From assembly GCF_025118155.1 (NCBI RefSeq), contig NW_026251398.1, positions 496,001 to 560,000 of the forward strand: 64,000 bases of DNA. Reading direction: 5' to 3'. Below are positions 1 through 12,100 of the stretch, piece by piece (position 1 is the stretch's first letter; every line of letters begins with the position of its first letter). The stretch comes from Cokeromyces recurvatus. Its lineage: Eukaryota; Mucoromycota; Mucoromycetes; Mucorales; Mucoraceae. The notes beneath the pieces were generated by a model. The model was not told the DNA's origin and searched no databases. It saw nothing but the letters and a program-made list of their open reading frames with translations. The translations under genes were made by a program, and so were the position numbers.

Positions 1-2169
1 GGTGGTAAGATTGTCATTTATCCACCTCGATGTAGTTCTTTCAAGTCTGAAGAAAATGTGATTGTTGGTAACGTCTGTCTTTATGGTGCCACAAGTGGTC
101 GTGCATTCTTTAGAGGTATTGCAGCAGAACGTTTCTGTGTCCGAAATTCGGGTGCCCTTGCAGTCTGTGAAGGTGTTGGTGATCATGGTTGTGAATACAT
201 GACAGGTGGTCGTGTGGTGATCTTGGGTTCTACGGGTCGTAACTTTGCTGCTGGTATGTCTGGAGGTATCGCGTATGTTTTAGATATGGATGGAAAATTC
301 CATGAACGTGTTAATACTGAATTGGTTGATCTTGAAACTGTAAATGATGATGAACGTATTGCAGAACTTCGTGATTTAATTGAAGATCATCGTCATTACA
401 CTGGCTCTGAAATTGCCGATCGTATCCTGAAAAACTTTAATGACTATTTACCTAAATTTGTGATGGTCATGCCAAGGGAGTATGCTTCATTATTACAACG
501 TCAACGTGAACTACAGGCACAAGAATCCAATAAGAAGAAGGCAGTAGATGATACCCCCAAGAGTTTAGTTCAAAAGCAAAGATATGAACCCGCTGTGGAA
601 GACGTTGAGGATAGTATCTTGAATGAAGAAGAGATCCTCAAACGACGTGAGAAGCTTGACAAGTTGAGAGGCTTTATGAAATACAAACGTAAATCCGATC
701 CTTATCGTAATGTCAAAAAGCGTATAGGTGATTGGGATGAAGTCAACGTTCGTCTTAGTCGTCCTCAACTCCATGAACAGGCTGCTCGTTGTATGGATTG
801 TGGTACCCCCTTCTGTCAATCCGATACAGGTTGTCCTCTTGGTAACATTATTCCTAAATGGAATGAACTCGTTTACAAAGATAACTGGAAGGATGCCCTT
901 GATCGTCTCTTGATGACGAACAATTTCCCTGAATTTACAGGTCGTGTTTGCCCCGCACCTTGTGAATCAGCCTGTGTCCTTGGTATCTCTGAGAAGCCTG
1001 TAGCGATTAAGAGTATTGAATGTGCTATTATTGATTATGCCTTTAAGAAAGGTTGGATGATTCCCAAACCCCCTGCTCAACGTACAGGTAAAAGAATTGC
1101 CATTATCGGTTCTGGTCCTGCTGGTTTAGCTGCCGCTGATCAACTCAATAAGGCAGGTCATGTTGTCGTTGTTTATGATCGTAATGATCGTATGGGTGGT
1201 TTACTTATGTACGGAATTCCAAACATGAAACTGGATAAAAAAATTGTTCAAAGACGTATTGATCTCTTGGCCGCTGAGGGAGTTAAGTTTGTCACGAATG
1301 CCAATGTGGGTGTGAATGTAGATGTTCAAAAGCTTCGAGCAGAGAACGATGTCCTCCTTGTTGCTACGGGTGCTACATGGCCTCGTGATCTCAAGATCCC
1401 CGGTCGTGAAGCTGACGGTATTCATTTCGCTATGGATTTCCTTCAAGCCAACACCAAGAGCTTGCTTGATTCAGGTCTCAAGGATGGTAATTACCTCTCT
1501 GCGAAAGATAAAAGAGTGATTGTTATTGGTGGTGGTGATACTGGTAATGACTGTATCGCTACCTCAGTGCGTCATGGCTGCAAATCTGTCATTAATTTTG
1601 AATTATTACCTTGTCCTCCACAAGAACGTGCGGAAGATAATGCATGGCCTAAATACAAATTGGTCTTTAAGATTGATTATGGTCATGCTGAAGTCCAAGA
1701 GCATTTTGGTAAGGATCCTCGAGAATATTGCATTCTATCCAAGGAATTTGTGACAGAAAACGGGGTTGTGAAAGGTATCAAGACAGTTCGTGTTGAATGG
1801 ACAAAGGATAGTGCCGGTCGTTGGGCTATGGCTGAAGTACCTAATTCTGAACACGTATTTGAAGCTGATCTTGTCTTGCTCTCTATGGGCTTTGTGGGAC
1901 CTGAATCTCAAGTAATTAAACAATTAGAAGTGAAGCAAAATGGTCGTAATAATATTGAGACCCCCAAGGGCAAGTATGTGACCAATATTCCTGGTGTTTA
2001 TGCAGCAGGTGATTGTCGCCGTGGTCAATCTTTAATTGTCTGGGCTATTAATGAAGGTCGTATGTGTGCTCGTGAAATTGATCTACATTTGATGGGTAGC
2101 ACTAATATGCCTGTGACAGGTGGTATTACTCGTAGAACAATTAGTACAGATACCTCTTCTTCTTCTTAA
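1..2169 (+). CDS. GLT1: Glutamate synthase (NAD(P)H-GOGAT), C-terminal part
   Basis: This is the 3' end of the fused eukaryotic glutamate synthase, which makes two glutamates from glutamine and 2-oxoglutarate using NAD(P)H for ammonium assimilation. The frame is open from base 1, so the N-terminal amidotransferase and FMN domains lie upstream. The 722 visible residues begin in the glycine-rich beta-helix of the alpha-type part ([18 protein letters not shown]). The beta-type part follows. Cysteine clusters at about residues 264-325 ([19 protein letters not shown]) bind iron-sulphur centres. A Rossmann FAD motif [10 protein letters not shown] lies near residue 370, a nucleotide motif [10 protein letters not shown] near 508, and the C-terminal FAD motif AGDCRRGQS near 669. 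There is no intron in the visible part and codon use is biased as in a well-expressed gene. The match is colinear with fungal GLT1. Confidence 0.97.
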   Translation, partial: GGKIVIYPPRCSSFKSEENVIVGNVCLYGATSGRAFFRGIAAERFCVRNSGALAVCEGVGDHGCEYMTGGRVVILGSTGRNFAAGMSGGIAYVLDMDGKFHERVNTELVDLETVNDDERIAELRDLIEDHRHYTGSEIADRILKNFNDYLPKFVMVMPREYASLLQRQRELQAQESNKKKAVDDTPKSLVQKQRYEPAVEDVEDSILNEEEILKRREKLDKLRGFMKYKRKSDPYRNVKKRIGDWDEVNVRLSRPQLHEQAARCMDCGTPFCQSDTGCPLGNIIPKWNELVYKDNWKDALDRLLMTNNFPEFTGRVCPAPCESACVLGISEKPVAIKSIECAIIDYAFKKGWMIPKPPAQRTGKRIAIIGSGPAGLAAADQLNKAGHVVVVYDRNDRMGGLLMYGIPNMKLDKKIVQRRIDLLAAEGVKFVTNANVGVNVDVQKLRAENDVLLVATGATWPRDLKIPGREADGIHFAMDFLQANTKSLLDSGLKDGNYLSAKDKRVIVIGGGDTGNDCIATSVRHGCKSVINFELLPCPPQERAEDNAWPKYKLVFKIDYGHAEVQEHFGKDPREYCILSKEFVTENGVVKGIKTVRVEWTKDSAGRWAMAEVPNSEHVFEADLVLLSMGFVGPESQVIKQLEVKQNGRNNIETPKGKYVTNIPGVYAAGDCRRGQSLIVWAINEGRMCAREIDLHLMGSTNMPVTGGITRRTISTDTSSSS

Positions 2170-2966
2170 AGCATATATAGATATCTATATCATTTTTTTT
2201 CATTTTATATTATAGAAACAAAAAAAACATCAAGTATATTTATATGTAAATGCATTTGTATTAATATAAAAAATAAAATAATAATATATAATATTAAACA
2301 ATAAATACATTCATACTTTGATATAATAACACTATTTAGGTAGCAGCAAAAACTTTAAAGTTGATGGCTTTATGTTTTCATAAATTTTTACTTTTATAAT
2401 AATAAGAGTATTATGCATATTCTATTCCATATACAAAAGGTTAAGAATTATTGTTTGGATTTTTTTTTATTATTATAAATTAACACTAGCTTGTATAAAC
2501 ATAAGGTATAATATATATAGTGTATAATAGATTGTCGTAGCCTATCCTATTATAGGCCATTGTTATGCAACATCCACATAACTTCGAAAATAACACCCAT
2601 TTAAATAAATCATGTTGCAATACAATGATTCTGTAAGTATTCATTATTTATTTTCTTTAATAATATATACATGTATATCAACATACTGAAAACTTTTTAA
2701 TTATTTTGGATTGTTTTTACTATTGTTCTTACTACGATGATAATAATAACGCTTTTGGCTTTTTATATTAGTTTGTCCAAAAGTCTCCAAGTTAAGTTTA
2801 CTTTCTTCTTTAAAATAATTACTTCTAATATGTATTACTTTGTAAAAGAATAGTAGAAATATGAGATATGTGTCCAATCACTTACCCCTTTTTATATTTC
2901 TCTTTTGTATCACAAGAAATATCATCAAAAAAACTCCTTTTCTATTTACAAAGGACGTATTAGTAA
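2170..2966. other. Intergenic, convergent 3' spacer
   Basis: This AT-rich spacer lies between the stop codons of the glutamate synthase and SCD6-like genes. I see only TA-rich runs and no ORF or RNA gene. It should hold both 3' UTRs. Confidence 0.5.
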
Positions 2967-3699
2967 TTATACTACTTTATTATACGCATCAACCATAACC
3001 CATACTTTGTCATAAAAGAGTTCAGCCTTACTGCTTTTTCTCGCAATAAATCCTTGATCATTTGTTTGTAATAAATTTTCCCTAACAAATTTATCATTTG
3101 CAGAAGCAAAATCAAAATCAACATTTGGAACTACAAGCGTACTTTTTTTATAATGACTAAATCTTATAGCGTCCACTTTTCCTAATGACTCCCTTTTACC
3201 CGTTTCCTTTATCTCTGTTTTAATACCATTTATATTTCCTTGACAAGGGGTCTTTTTTGATTCATTTTGAGGGATTACTTCTTTAAATTCTAAATCTGAA
3301 ACCTGCTTAACTAATGAATCTATAATTGTCTCTTTTACTTTTGTTTCTGATTCCTCTTCATTTCTTATTACTTCATTTTTCTTCTCGTCTTGAGTAGATA
3401 TATCTTCAATATTAGAGTGAGTGTGTTGTAATTGCAGTTGATGATCCCCAAGTGAATTTGTACTAGTAGGAAGAGAATAGTATTGGTGTTGTAGCATATT
3501 GTTATTGACTAGTGTAGGATAATTATTATTACAAAGCAATGGATGATAGTTATCAATATATGGGAGAAAATGGTTATTATCCCCATATAAGCCAATGTTA
3601 TATGCTTGTTGTAAATAATAATAGGGTGCATTATAGTCAACCTATAAACTTTCAGGTTATGAAATTATATACAACGATTACATGTTTAAAGAATAAATA

Positions 3700-3741
<42 letters not shown>

Positions 3742-4175
3742 CTTACAATCAATCCAAACTGGGAAGGAGGAGCTTCCAAGACTTGAATGTCTTTGATATT
3801 TTTTTGATGAAATAGAATATAACCAAAGATATGATTAAATGGATCTATTTCTTTATTAGGATCATTTCCTTTACGACCTTCTGTACCAAATGATTGTACT
3901 TTAAAGGCGCATTTATATATATATAAGTTTCATCTGTTTGACTTGATTTATACTTTTAGATAAAGTTTACTCTTTTACCATTCCATAATGACAAAGTTGA
4001 ATCTACAGTATTCATGTCATGCAGAAAACCGACATAACGAATTTCACTCACGCTAATGAGCTAATGAATAAGGTATATCAGTATTATTTGTGTAAATGTA
4101 TCCTCTCTTAAAATCTTATCATCATATTACAGATATCTTTGAGCCTATATAGATTCCAATACTATCACTGTTCAT
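2967..4175 (-). CDS. SCD6: Scd6/LSM14-type mRNP protein (Lsm14 + FDF domains)
   Basis: This is probably a P-body protein of the Scd6/LSM14/Trailer-hitch family, which represses translation and promotes decapping. Four exons run 4175-4131, 4060-3979, 3898-3747 and 3641-2967, giving 317 aa in one frame. The N-terminal Lsm14 fold is clear: IGSKISLISVSEIRYVGFL, then VDSTLSLWNVQSFGTEGRK, then GYILFHQKNIKDIQVLEAPP (residues about 9-87). After a Q/N-rich linker, an FDF motif (VDFDFASANDKF) lies near residue 267. The protein stops soon afterwards at FYDKVWVMVDAYNKVV, so the FFD/TFG boxes seem reduced. Short exons encoding the Lsm domain hide the gene from simple ORF searches. A 37-nt poly(A) sits in the last intron. 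The ATG at 4175 is chosen because MNSDSIGIYIGSK starts the fold directly. Confidence 0.9.
3702..3738. repeat. A37 homopolymer in the last SCD6-like intron
   Basis: An uninterrupted run of 37 A on the + strand. It reads as poly(T) just downstream of the 5' splice site of the minus-strand gene. Confidence 0.9.
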
Positions 4176-5869
4176 TGAAGATAATAAAACAAAAAGAGAA
4201 GGGAGAGAGAAAGAGAGAGAGAGAGAAAAAGGGGGGGGAGAAGAGAATAATTATTTTAAAGCAGCCGACATTTATTTTTGTCTTTCCGCCATTTATTTGT
4301 TTTTGTCCACTTTGGTTAAAACAGTTGTCAGAACTAGTTAACTAAAATTGGCTGGAAGATTGCGCCTAATTGTCGCATATCTTCTACACCTCTTTTTGCC
4401 CCTCTCTCTTCCTAATAAAACATAACATAATGATGAATAACTTTTTTTTTATTATGAAGATGGATAGGAAAACATTTTTAATGAAGAAGGAGAAAAAGTT
4501 TACGATCCGATGGAGGAATGTTTCAACACATGCCGATGGTCCCAACATAGTTCTCGAAACAATAACTAGTTGACAAACTTACTTGAGCATTAAGTGCCCC
4601 GAAAAAAAAAATTGCTGAAGAGTCCTCAGTTAAATAAGCAGGCGAAACCTAGTAAGTTGAAGCCATCGGTGAAGTTATACAACAATTACAATGACTTTAC
4701 CAGAGAAAGATATATAGATCGTGTTGATGGTATGTAATAAAATAAAAGGAAAAGACAAAAGAAAACAAAAAGAAGTATAGTTAGAGACTTGTTTATTCAA
4801 TATAAAAAGAATGATATAAAGACTATTTCGTGTCTAAACAACTACCTGTATTTATACAAATGAATCCTGAATTAAAGAACATGAGTCATGAAACGGTGTT
4901 AATATTGAGATACACGTTGTGTTGATTCAAAGTGCTGATCCTTGGATTATTTATTGAATGTAATAATAATCTGATTTAAGATTTAAATTGTTTAATCCGA
5001 GTATAGGCTCCTTATGTCTATTTCAGTGGATCAAAGACGACCTGAAGAATCCTTTGTCAAGGTTATAAAATTAAATATTTCAGAAATGATACGAAGTCTT
5101 ATAATTGATACATCCAGACGATTGGATGTCAATAAGTTTTATATTATTTACAAGCTGTTCTATACAGAGTTTTATTTCATATTCAGGCTTATAGTTTATC
5201 CTTTATTATGTAATTCATCTACTATAATATGACTCATGCTTATATTCAGAGCTTGTTCTATAACACAAAGTACAGCAAGATAAAACTAATATGATGTCTA
5301 TGTTTCTTGGAAAAGTAGAAGATATATCACTTTTTTTTTATTTGTTTTGTTATTCTTTATTATAATAAAAGGTCATTATAGATATAATAGGACATTTTAT
5401 ATCAATATATATTTTATTTTTAGAGCAACCTTTTATTTGTTTTATATAGCTCAAAAATGTATAATTTTATACTGACAACAATCAAGCCTTTTTATATCCT
5501 TTTTTCACTCATATACACACAAATATATTAATGAATGGAGGACATTTAAAAAAAAAGTATAAAGGAGGGGGGGACCAAAATCCAAGATCTGAAATACTGT
5601 CAATAAGTCACTGCTCATCATAGAAACAAAATGAAGCCAGTAAAATCAAGGGGCAAACAAGATACATTGTTTCATATAACTTGCAGATTTTTAATTTAAT
5701 TCATTTTAAGAATATGTTTAAAATAAACGATACAAGAATAGATAGTTTGGATGTATATTACGTAATAAAGATACGTGTAGAAATGATAATAATAAGAAGC
5801 CCTTTTTTTCTGTTCACGTCTTTCGACACAAACAGTAATATACCTCATTTTGTTTTTGTTTGTTTCTTT

Positions 5870-5926
<57 letters not shown>

Positions 5927-6850
5927 GGGCTCTTTGTTGAATAATAAGAAGAGCTATAGTCAAGTGTTTAATACTAATAAACATGTAAGACTAGTAAAAA
6001 GATCATTCAAATTATATAAAGTTGAATGCTTTTATATATAAATCTTCTAATTTTGAGAACATTGAAGATTCTTCCTTTTATTTTTAATGACATTTATGTT
6101 AATTGTGTTGACATGAAACATATTTAGAACAATCATATTTATATGCTATATTACATGATTCATATACGCATTGTATTTTATCTAAACGATTTTTTTTAGT
6201 ATTTTAGTATTACTTATTACATATTGCTTTTCCTTTAAAAGAACAAAAGAGATCCCTTTGTAAAAGTAATGATAGGTTTGTCTTCCAATAAAATGAAATA
6301 CCTGTTTGCAGCTTTGAATATTTCTTTCGTATTTGTTGTTTTATATAAGAATAAAGTACTCATACTTACTTAGTTTGGATAAATAGAATCGGGATGTAAA
6401 ACCAGCAACAACAGATCTGCGAATCATTTGGGGGGAGAGAAACCAGTATAAAGCAAAAAAGAAGAAATTTTTATTAATAAGTTGTCTTTGTTCCAAGTTA
6501 GAAGAAAATACACGGTTTTTTATTATTATAGTCTCAGCTTGTTTTATTTAAAAAATAAAAAAAAATAAATTCCCTATTGCATGCCAGTGTGCAAAAATTA
6601 ACAAGAATGAGTGGTGCTTTTTTTTATTTCCTTAAATAGGAGATTTTTTTTTTATGCACTTTATGTCCAATCTTTAATACACGGGGGAAGAGAGAAGAAA
6701 ATATTATCTAATATCAAGGAATCAAATATAAATATAATAGTTTTTTTTTCTTTTCCTTTCTTTTCTTTTTTTTTCCTTTCTTTTCTCTCCATTTTTATTA
6801 TCATTACTTGAACTTTCTCTTTTTGCTTTTATCATATATTTATATATAAA
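4176..6850. other. 2.7-kb intergenic region with A51 tract
   Basis: This is the divergent spacer between the SCD6-like gene (-) and the ATP-grasp-like gene (+). It holds an A51 homopolymer at 5871-5921, a GA-rich microsatellite at 4196-4245 and a CT-rich tract at 6748-6795 just ahead of the ATG at 6851. A short peptide-like stretch near 4650-4735 is not enough to call a gene. Nothing else is recognisable. Confidence 0.5.
5871..5921. repeat. A51 homopolymer
   Basis: Fifty-one consecutive A, one of the longest of about fifteen such tracts in the window. Its true length is uncertain because assemblers miscount long homopolymers. Confidence 0.85.
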
Positions 6851-8868
6851 ATGACTTCTACATCTATTGGTTCGCCTCCTTTAATGCCTAATGAAATGGA
6901 TCATAATGGCTTGCTTTTATCTTCTACTAAAGATAAAAAGATTCAGACAACTACACCTACTCCTCCTAGTGAAAAGTCAAGTGTAACTGAAGAATATCAA
7001 GCACATCAAGTTCTACAAGGTGAATTTGAACCTGAACAACATTTTTATCCTCGTGTCTTGAATGCTCAAATACATCCTTTGATTCAATCTTTCTTTACTT
7101 TGGGTAATGAACGTATCATTGCTCGTTATACTCATCTTAATCCTCAAGTAAAAGCTGAAGACTTGAAACAAATTCTTTCTTATAGTCCTCAACATTTTCA
7201 TTGGGCTGGTAAAATAAATAAATGATGATTATATTCAATTCAATTAAATTCTTCTATATTATCCTTTAACCCTCTCTCTTTCATTCTTAGGTTCTGATTT
7301 GTTTAATGTAACTACTGCCTCTGGTCATCGTCAAATGATCGTCATCGAGACTAACTCCTGTCCTTCTGGTCAAAAATCAATGCCTTTACTTTCTGAAACG
7401 GATGAGCATAATGAACAAGGTGGCTATCGTTTAGTTATCGAGACTGCCTTTCAAGATCAGTTAAGTAAAGCAGATCCTAGCTTGGGTGGTTTAGCTGTAG
7501 TCTGTGACAAGAATATGATGGAATCAAGTGGTTATGCTGCTGTCTTGGCTGATGTAGCTAAAGAACCTGTTTGGCTTGTTGAATGGTATGTGAATGATCC
7601 TGATCCTAATCTTAAGTGGGAGGATCGTATACTATATGTTCGAGATAAGGATAGAGGTAAATTAATATATATATATATATATGCATATATGTATATATAT
7701 GTATGAATATATACATATTTATATACACATATAGTCTAAAAAAAATTTTTTTTTGTCAAAAAAAAAAAAGTATGGCATCCTATTCGTGCTTGTTTTCGTT
7801 ATTTGACGCAAAAACCGTGGAATCGATTCCCTTTAAAAACAAAAACAATCGTTATGAATCAAATTATTAGTTGTTTGGCGGGTGGTCGTAATAAGATGAT
7901 GGCAGCAAGAGCTTATGATTTCTATAATAAAGATATTTATCGTACTGGTCTTAGTATTAAAACCCCCGAGACAATTAATAATGTAACAAGGGGAGAAATC
8001 CCTCTTTGGTTAAGATCCATGGGTGGTCATGCTGTCCTTAAGGTACCCTATAGTAACGCCGGTCAAGGTGTCTATACAATCACAAATCAAACCGAATTGG
8101 ACAACTTTATGAGTGAAGAGCATCATTATGATAAAGTAAAATTTATTCATCTTCTCTAGTGGTTTAAATTTGTTGTATACATCTATATTTACATGTATAT
8201 TTCCTTTTTATGAGTAGTTTATCGTGCAATCTTTAGTGGGTAATGCTTCTTGGTCTAGTGATACTACCACAGGTAAATTCTATCATGTTGGTACCATACC
8301 AAATAAGAAGAACAATACCTACGTAAGCGATCTACGTATGATGGTGACTGGTAAAATGTTGAAAAATTTATGCAAATATTCATATACACATGATAATTTT
8401 AAAACTGACTTTTATTTTAGGTAGTTCACAAGGATTTCGTCCAATTTGTATTTATGGTCGTAAAGCGAGACTTCCACTTGCAGGATCATTAAAACCAGAT
8501 GGTAAGTTTCCTTTTTTATTATTCATATATTGGAGCCTATAGCCATACATATTCATCTTTATTTTGTTTAATAAGACGATACGTGGAATATGTTGGGTAC
8601 AAACTTATCTGTAAAATTACCTGATGGTGGTTGGACAACAGATACATCCAGGCTAATCCTTATGGATAGAAAGGACTTTAATCAACTTGGATTAGGAATT
8701 GATGACCTTATTGATGCTTATATTCAAACTGTATTAGCTGTCATTGCTATTGATCGTATGGCTATTCGTTTAATGTCTAATGGTAAATTTGATTATGAGT
8801 TATTCGAGAGTTTAAATCCTGATAATGCCTTGATGAATGAAATAAGACAAGCTAATTCTGACTTTTAA
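6851..8868 (+). CDS. Uncharacterised protein with ATP-grasp-like features
   Basis: Six exons (6851-7208, 7291-7656, 7771-8135, 8218-8350, 8421-8501, 8576-8868) give 531 aa in one frame. I do not recognise a named family. The central part has what looks like an ATP-grasp core. [20 protein letters not shown] (about residues 330-350) resembles the nucleotide-binding lysine and glycine loop. [19 protein letters not shown] resembles the D-x-R strand common in that fold. [17 protein letters not shown] near the C-terminus contains several more conserved-looking residues. The N-terminal 60 residues are Ser/Thr/Pro-rich, and no signal peptide or membrane segment is visible. If the fold is right, it would ligate an acid to an amine or thiol using ATP, with unknown substrate. 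The intron at 7657-7770 carries a long TA repeat. Confidence 0.6.
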
Positions 8869-9175
8869 AATTACATGATACACATTATACTATATAAACA
8901 AGCATGCATACATACATACAAGCAAGCAAACATAGATTTTTTTTTCCCGCATGATGATGGCTGAATAAGAAAAAAATAAAAAATAAAATAATGTGTATTG
9001 CTTTTATTATCATTCTAATACTATAGAAGAATGAAATTATTAGATATATAAATAATATATAGTAGGGAAGGTACTGTTGAGATGATCTTATAGTACTAAA
9101 TAATGATTCAGAATAATAAAGTAAATTTAGCTTGTCATTAAAATGACTTTTTATTAACGGGACTCTTCTTCTTTT
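8869..9175. other. Convergent 3' spacer
   Basis: AT-rich sequence between the stop codons of the ATP-grasp-like gene and TRS120. It has short CATA repeats at 8904-8930 and nothing else recognisable. Confidence 0.5.
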
Positions 9176-12100
9176 CTATTTGGTTTTTTTTTTTATTATT
9201 TCTTCATCAGTTGAAATAGCATCTATCGTAATCCATTCTTGATCAAAATAAGTAGCCCTAGAATAGACATCTTCTGCATTATACAAAATTTCATATTGTC
9301 CCTTTGATAAGAAATACAAAGAGAAAGTATGAGACATAATACCATTCTCGGCTGGAATCTATAAGTTGCAATGATATAAACGTCAAATGTTATTTATAAA
9401 TAATACTATTTACTCATAATTACCTCAGGTAAGACAACTTGTTGTAGACCTTCTAAAATCATTTTATCCAATAGATTATATTCTTTTGCACTATTATTGT
9501 AACTTTGTACAGGCTGAATTCGTAAAATAAGTTTAATAGGATGCACTAAGAAAGAAAAATGATTCGTGTTATGAGTGAGATGGTATGATGACTATCGCTT
9601 ATTTATCAATAATAATACTAACATAGTCTATTTCTAATGGTGATTGTCAATCTGATTGACTCATTACATAAGCATTCAAACCTTCTATGATTCAATTTCT
9701 TGACTATGATTGGATTGTCGTTTTTACTCTTCAAATCAACTATAAACTCAACATCTTCCTTCTTTAATACACCAAGCTGTATTTCGTTTAAACGTAATGA
9801 GGTTCGTAAATTAAGTTCACCTGTTCTTGACCTGGATTGCCAAGTCGCTTTAATCCGTTTTAATAATTCTTCTCTATACCAAAACCTTTCTAAGCGTTCT
9901 TCATTCAAGGAGTGTCCTTGAGTCACAACAAATTGTTTATATGGTTCAAAAGAAGGAATCTCTTGTCTGCATATTTCAAAAGGCAAGTAGAATCTTTTCA
10001 ACGGTAAAATAATTCTAATGATAATGATAATGATAAAAAAGAAAGAAAGAAGAATAGTAAGAATAAGACATATAGACACATATATTATTATTATTTTTTT
10101 TTACCTTGTCGTTGATTCAGGCTGAATGATGGTTGTGTATAAAAATGGATTGTCTTCTTTACTTGAATCATTATTATTTATACTAAATTGAATTTCAAAT
10201 GGAATTGTCCATCGGTTGAAGACATCTAAAGTGATTAAACAATAATTATTTCTATCTTGATCTTCTGTATTGTTGCATGTCACGAGTAAAAGATCTTCAG
10301 CTTTTGTTATTTGTCGTTGTTGAACAGCATAGACTTCCTCAGATGCGGGTAAATCCTGTCTTAAATAGACTATATCCCATTTTAAAGGCTCCAAGCTTTG
10401 ATAGACTGTAATTAAAACGTTTAAATAAAGTTGACGAGTATAAACAGACAAAGATGAATTTGTATTTTCAAGTCCTTGATAACGTTTCATATAACCATAA
10501 TCCACTTGAATTGTTCCTCCTTGACTATAAAAAGATAGAAAATAAAGAGCGAATAAGTTTTGACTTTATTCTACTCTTCAAAGTAGTAGTAATATTATTA
10601 TTTTTAGTTTTTATACCATCCTCTTTTCCCATAAACATGGACTTGGATTGTCTTTTTTTCACCTGGCAGTAACAAGAAAGCTTCCTTTTCATCTTGATTC
10701 CATGAAAATACATGTGTTCCCGTTGTATACAAATCTAATTCATATTGATCTTCAGGAGAAAGTCCCTCTGATTGACAGTTTGTACGTAAGGTCATAGTAG
10801 AGTCTGTAAATGATAGATTCATATAATCGATTGGAATATTTCCAATATTCTCGAACTCAATCATGATATGAGTCCTAAATCATACAAAAATAAAATAAAT
10901 ATGCGTATAAAATACATGTCATCTATTCTATTCTTATTTTATTTTTTCTTACATTTCGCCTTCATAAAGCATAACAGCACCATGTAACAGTGAAGTGGAT
11001 TTAATCTTTAATAAAGGCTGTTCATCAATCACCGTCAATTCATAAAACTTTTTTGATTTTTCTTCTTCTTCTTTATCTTCTATTTTTTTTCTCTTTTCTT
11101 TTTAATAAAAGAATATTTCATTTAAATTTATATTATTTACAATACCTGTTTTCATCTTTGTTAATTTGATTGCTTCAAGTCCACTTGAAAAAAAAATGAA
11201 AAATGTGTTGGATTTATTCTATGATTTATCTTCAAGGCTAAAATAGACACATACCTTTTCTTCAGTTTAATAAACTGATTATCATTATTAGTAGTAGTAT
11301 TCTTTGTAACTAGAAACTCTTGTTCTGTAAATCCAATAATTTGAATAAAGCATCCACAAATAATTAGATTTCCTGTCTCTAAAGGAGTTCCCATGAGTGT
11401 GATAGGAATAGTTGTATTGGCTGGTATGGTTATCATATTTGGTATTGCATCGAATTTTATACCCTGAGTGCTACATATATGTATTTATATATATATATAT
11501 ATATAAAAGTTAGATCTATTGTTCTATTATAGTCAATCTTTTTTTTTTCTTTTTCACCTTAATATGATGCTTTGAAGTTCTAAATCAAATCCAAATGGAT
11601 TTATCAATGTTACATCAAATTCAGAGACTTCATCCTTTACTAATAAAGTTTTATTCTATATGGGAAAGGTTAGAAAATTATAATAGATGAATCTGTGAAT
11701 TTGTTTGTTACATTTGTATTTGGTTTCTTTGTGGTAAAGGGGTTATAAATAAATGGATCCTGAGTAGTCTTTTTAATATCCAAGATTGTATCATTATACT
11801 TGTATACTGCCTTTCTTGAAATGGGTTTCTTGACTTCAATACGAGAGACAAGATTGACATCCCAATAATTGATCTTCATGATATCCGTGTCTTTCTGATT
11901 AGTCATTAACGTCACTTGTTGAACTATTGTTGCTAATCGGATTTGTTCTGCCTTTGGTATGAAACGATAGAGTTGCTTTAAGAGTACTGTGGTGTAATAA
12001 AGTCGTGAATGATGATCAAGATAAGCCTCTGAAACTGATATAGATTGTTGGAGGATACTCATCTGTATCTCTGGCCAACCAACCGATCTTCCTCCTTGTT

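Noticed and set aside
4139..4345. Plus-strand ORF of 68 codons rich in Lys/Arg/Glu
   Set aside because: It is produced by a GA-rich microsatellite and overlaps exon 1 of the SCD6-like gene.
4640..4735. Short frame resembling a transposase N-terminus
   Set aside because: Only about 25 residues, with no further conserved blocks downstream; too little for a relic call.
5681..6041. Two overlapping ORFs with poly-Lys
   Set aside because: Lysines come only from the A51 tract, and there are no splice or family signals.
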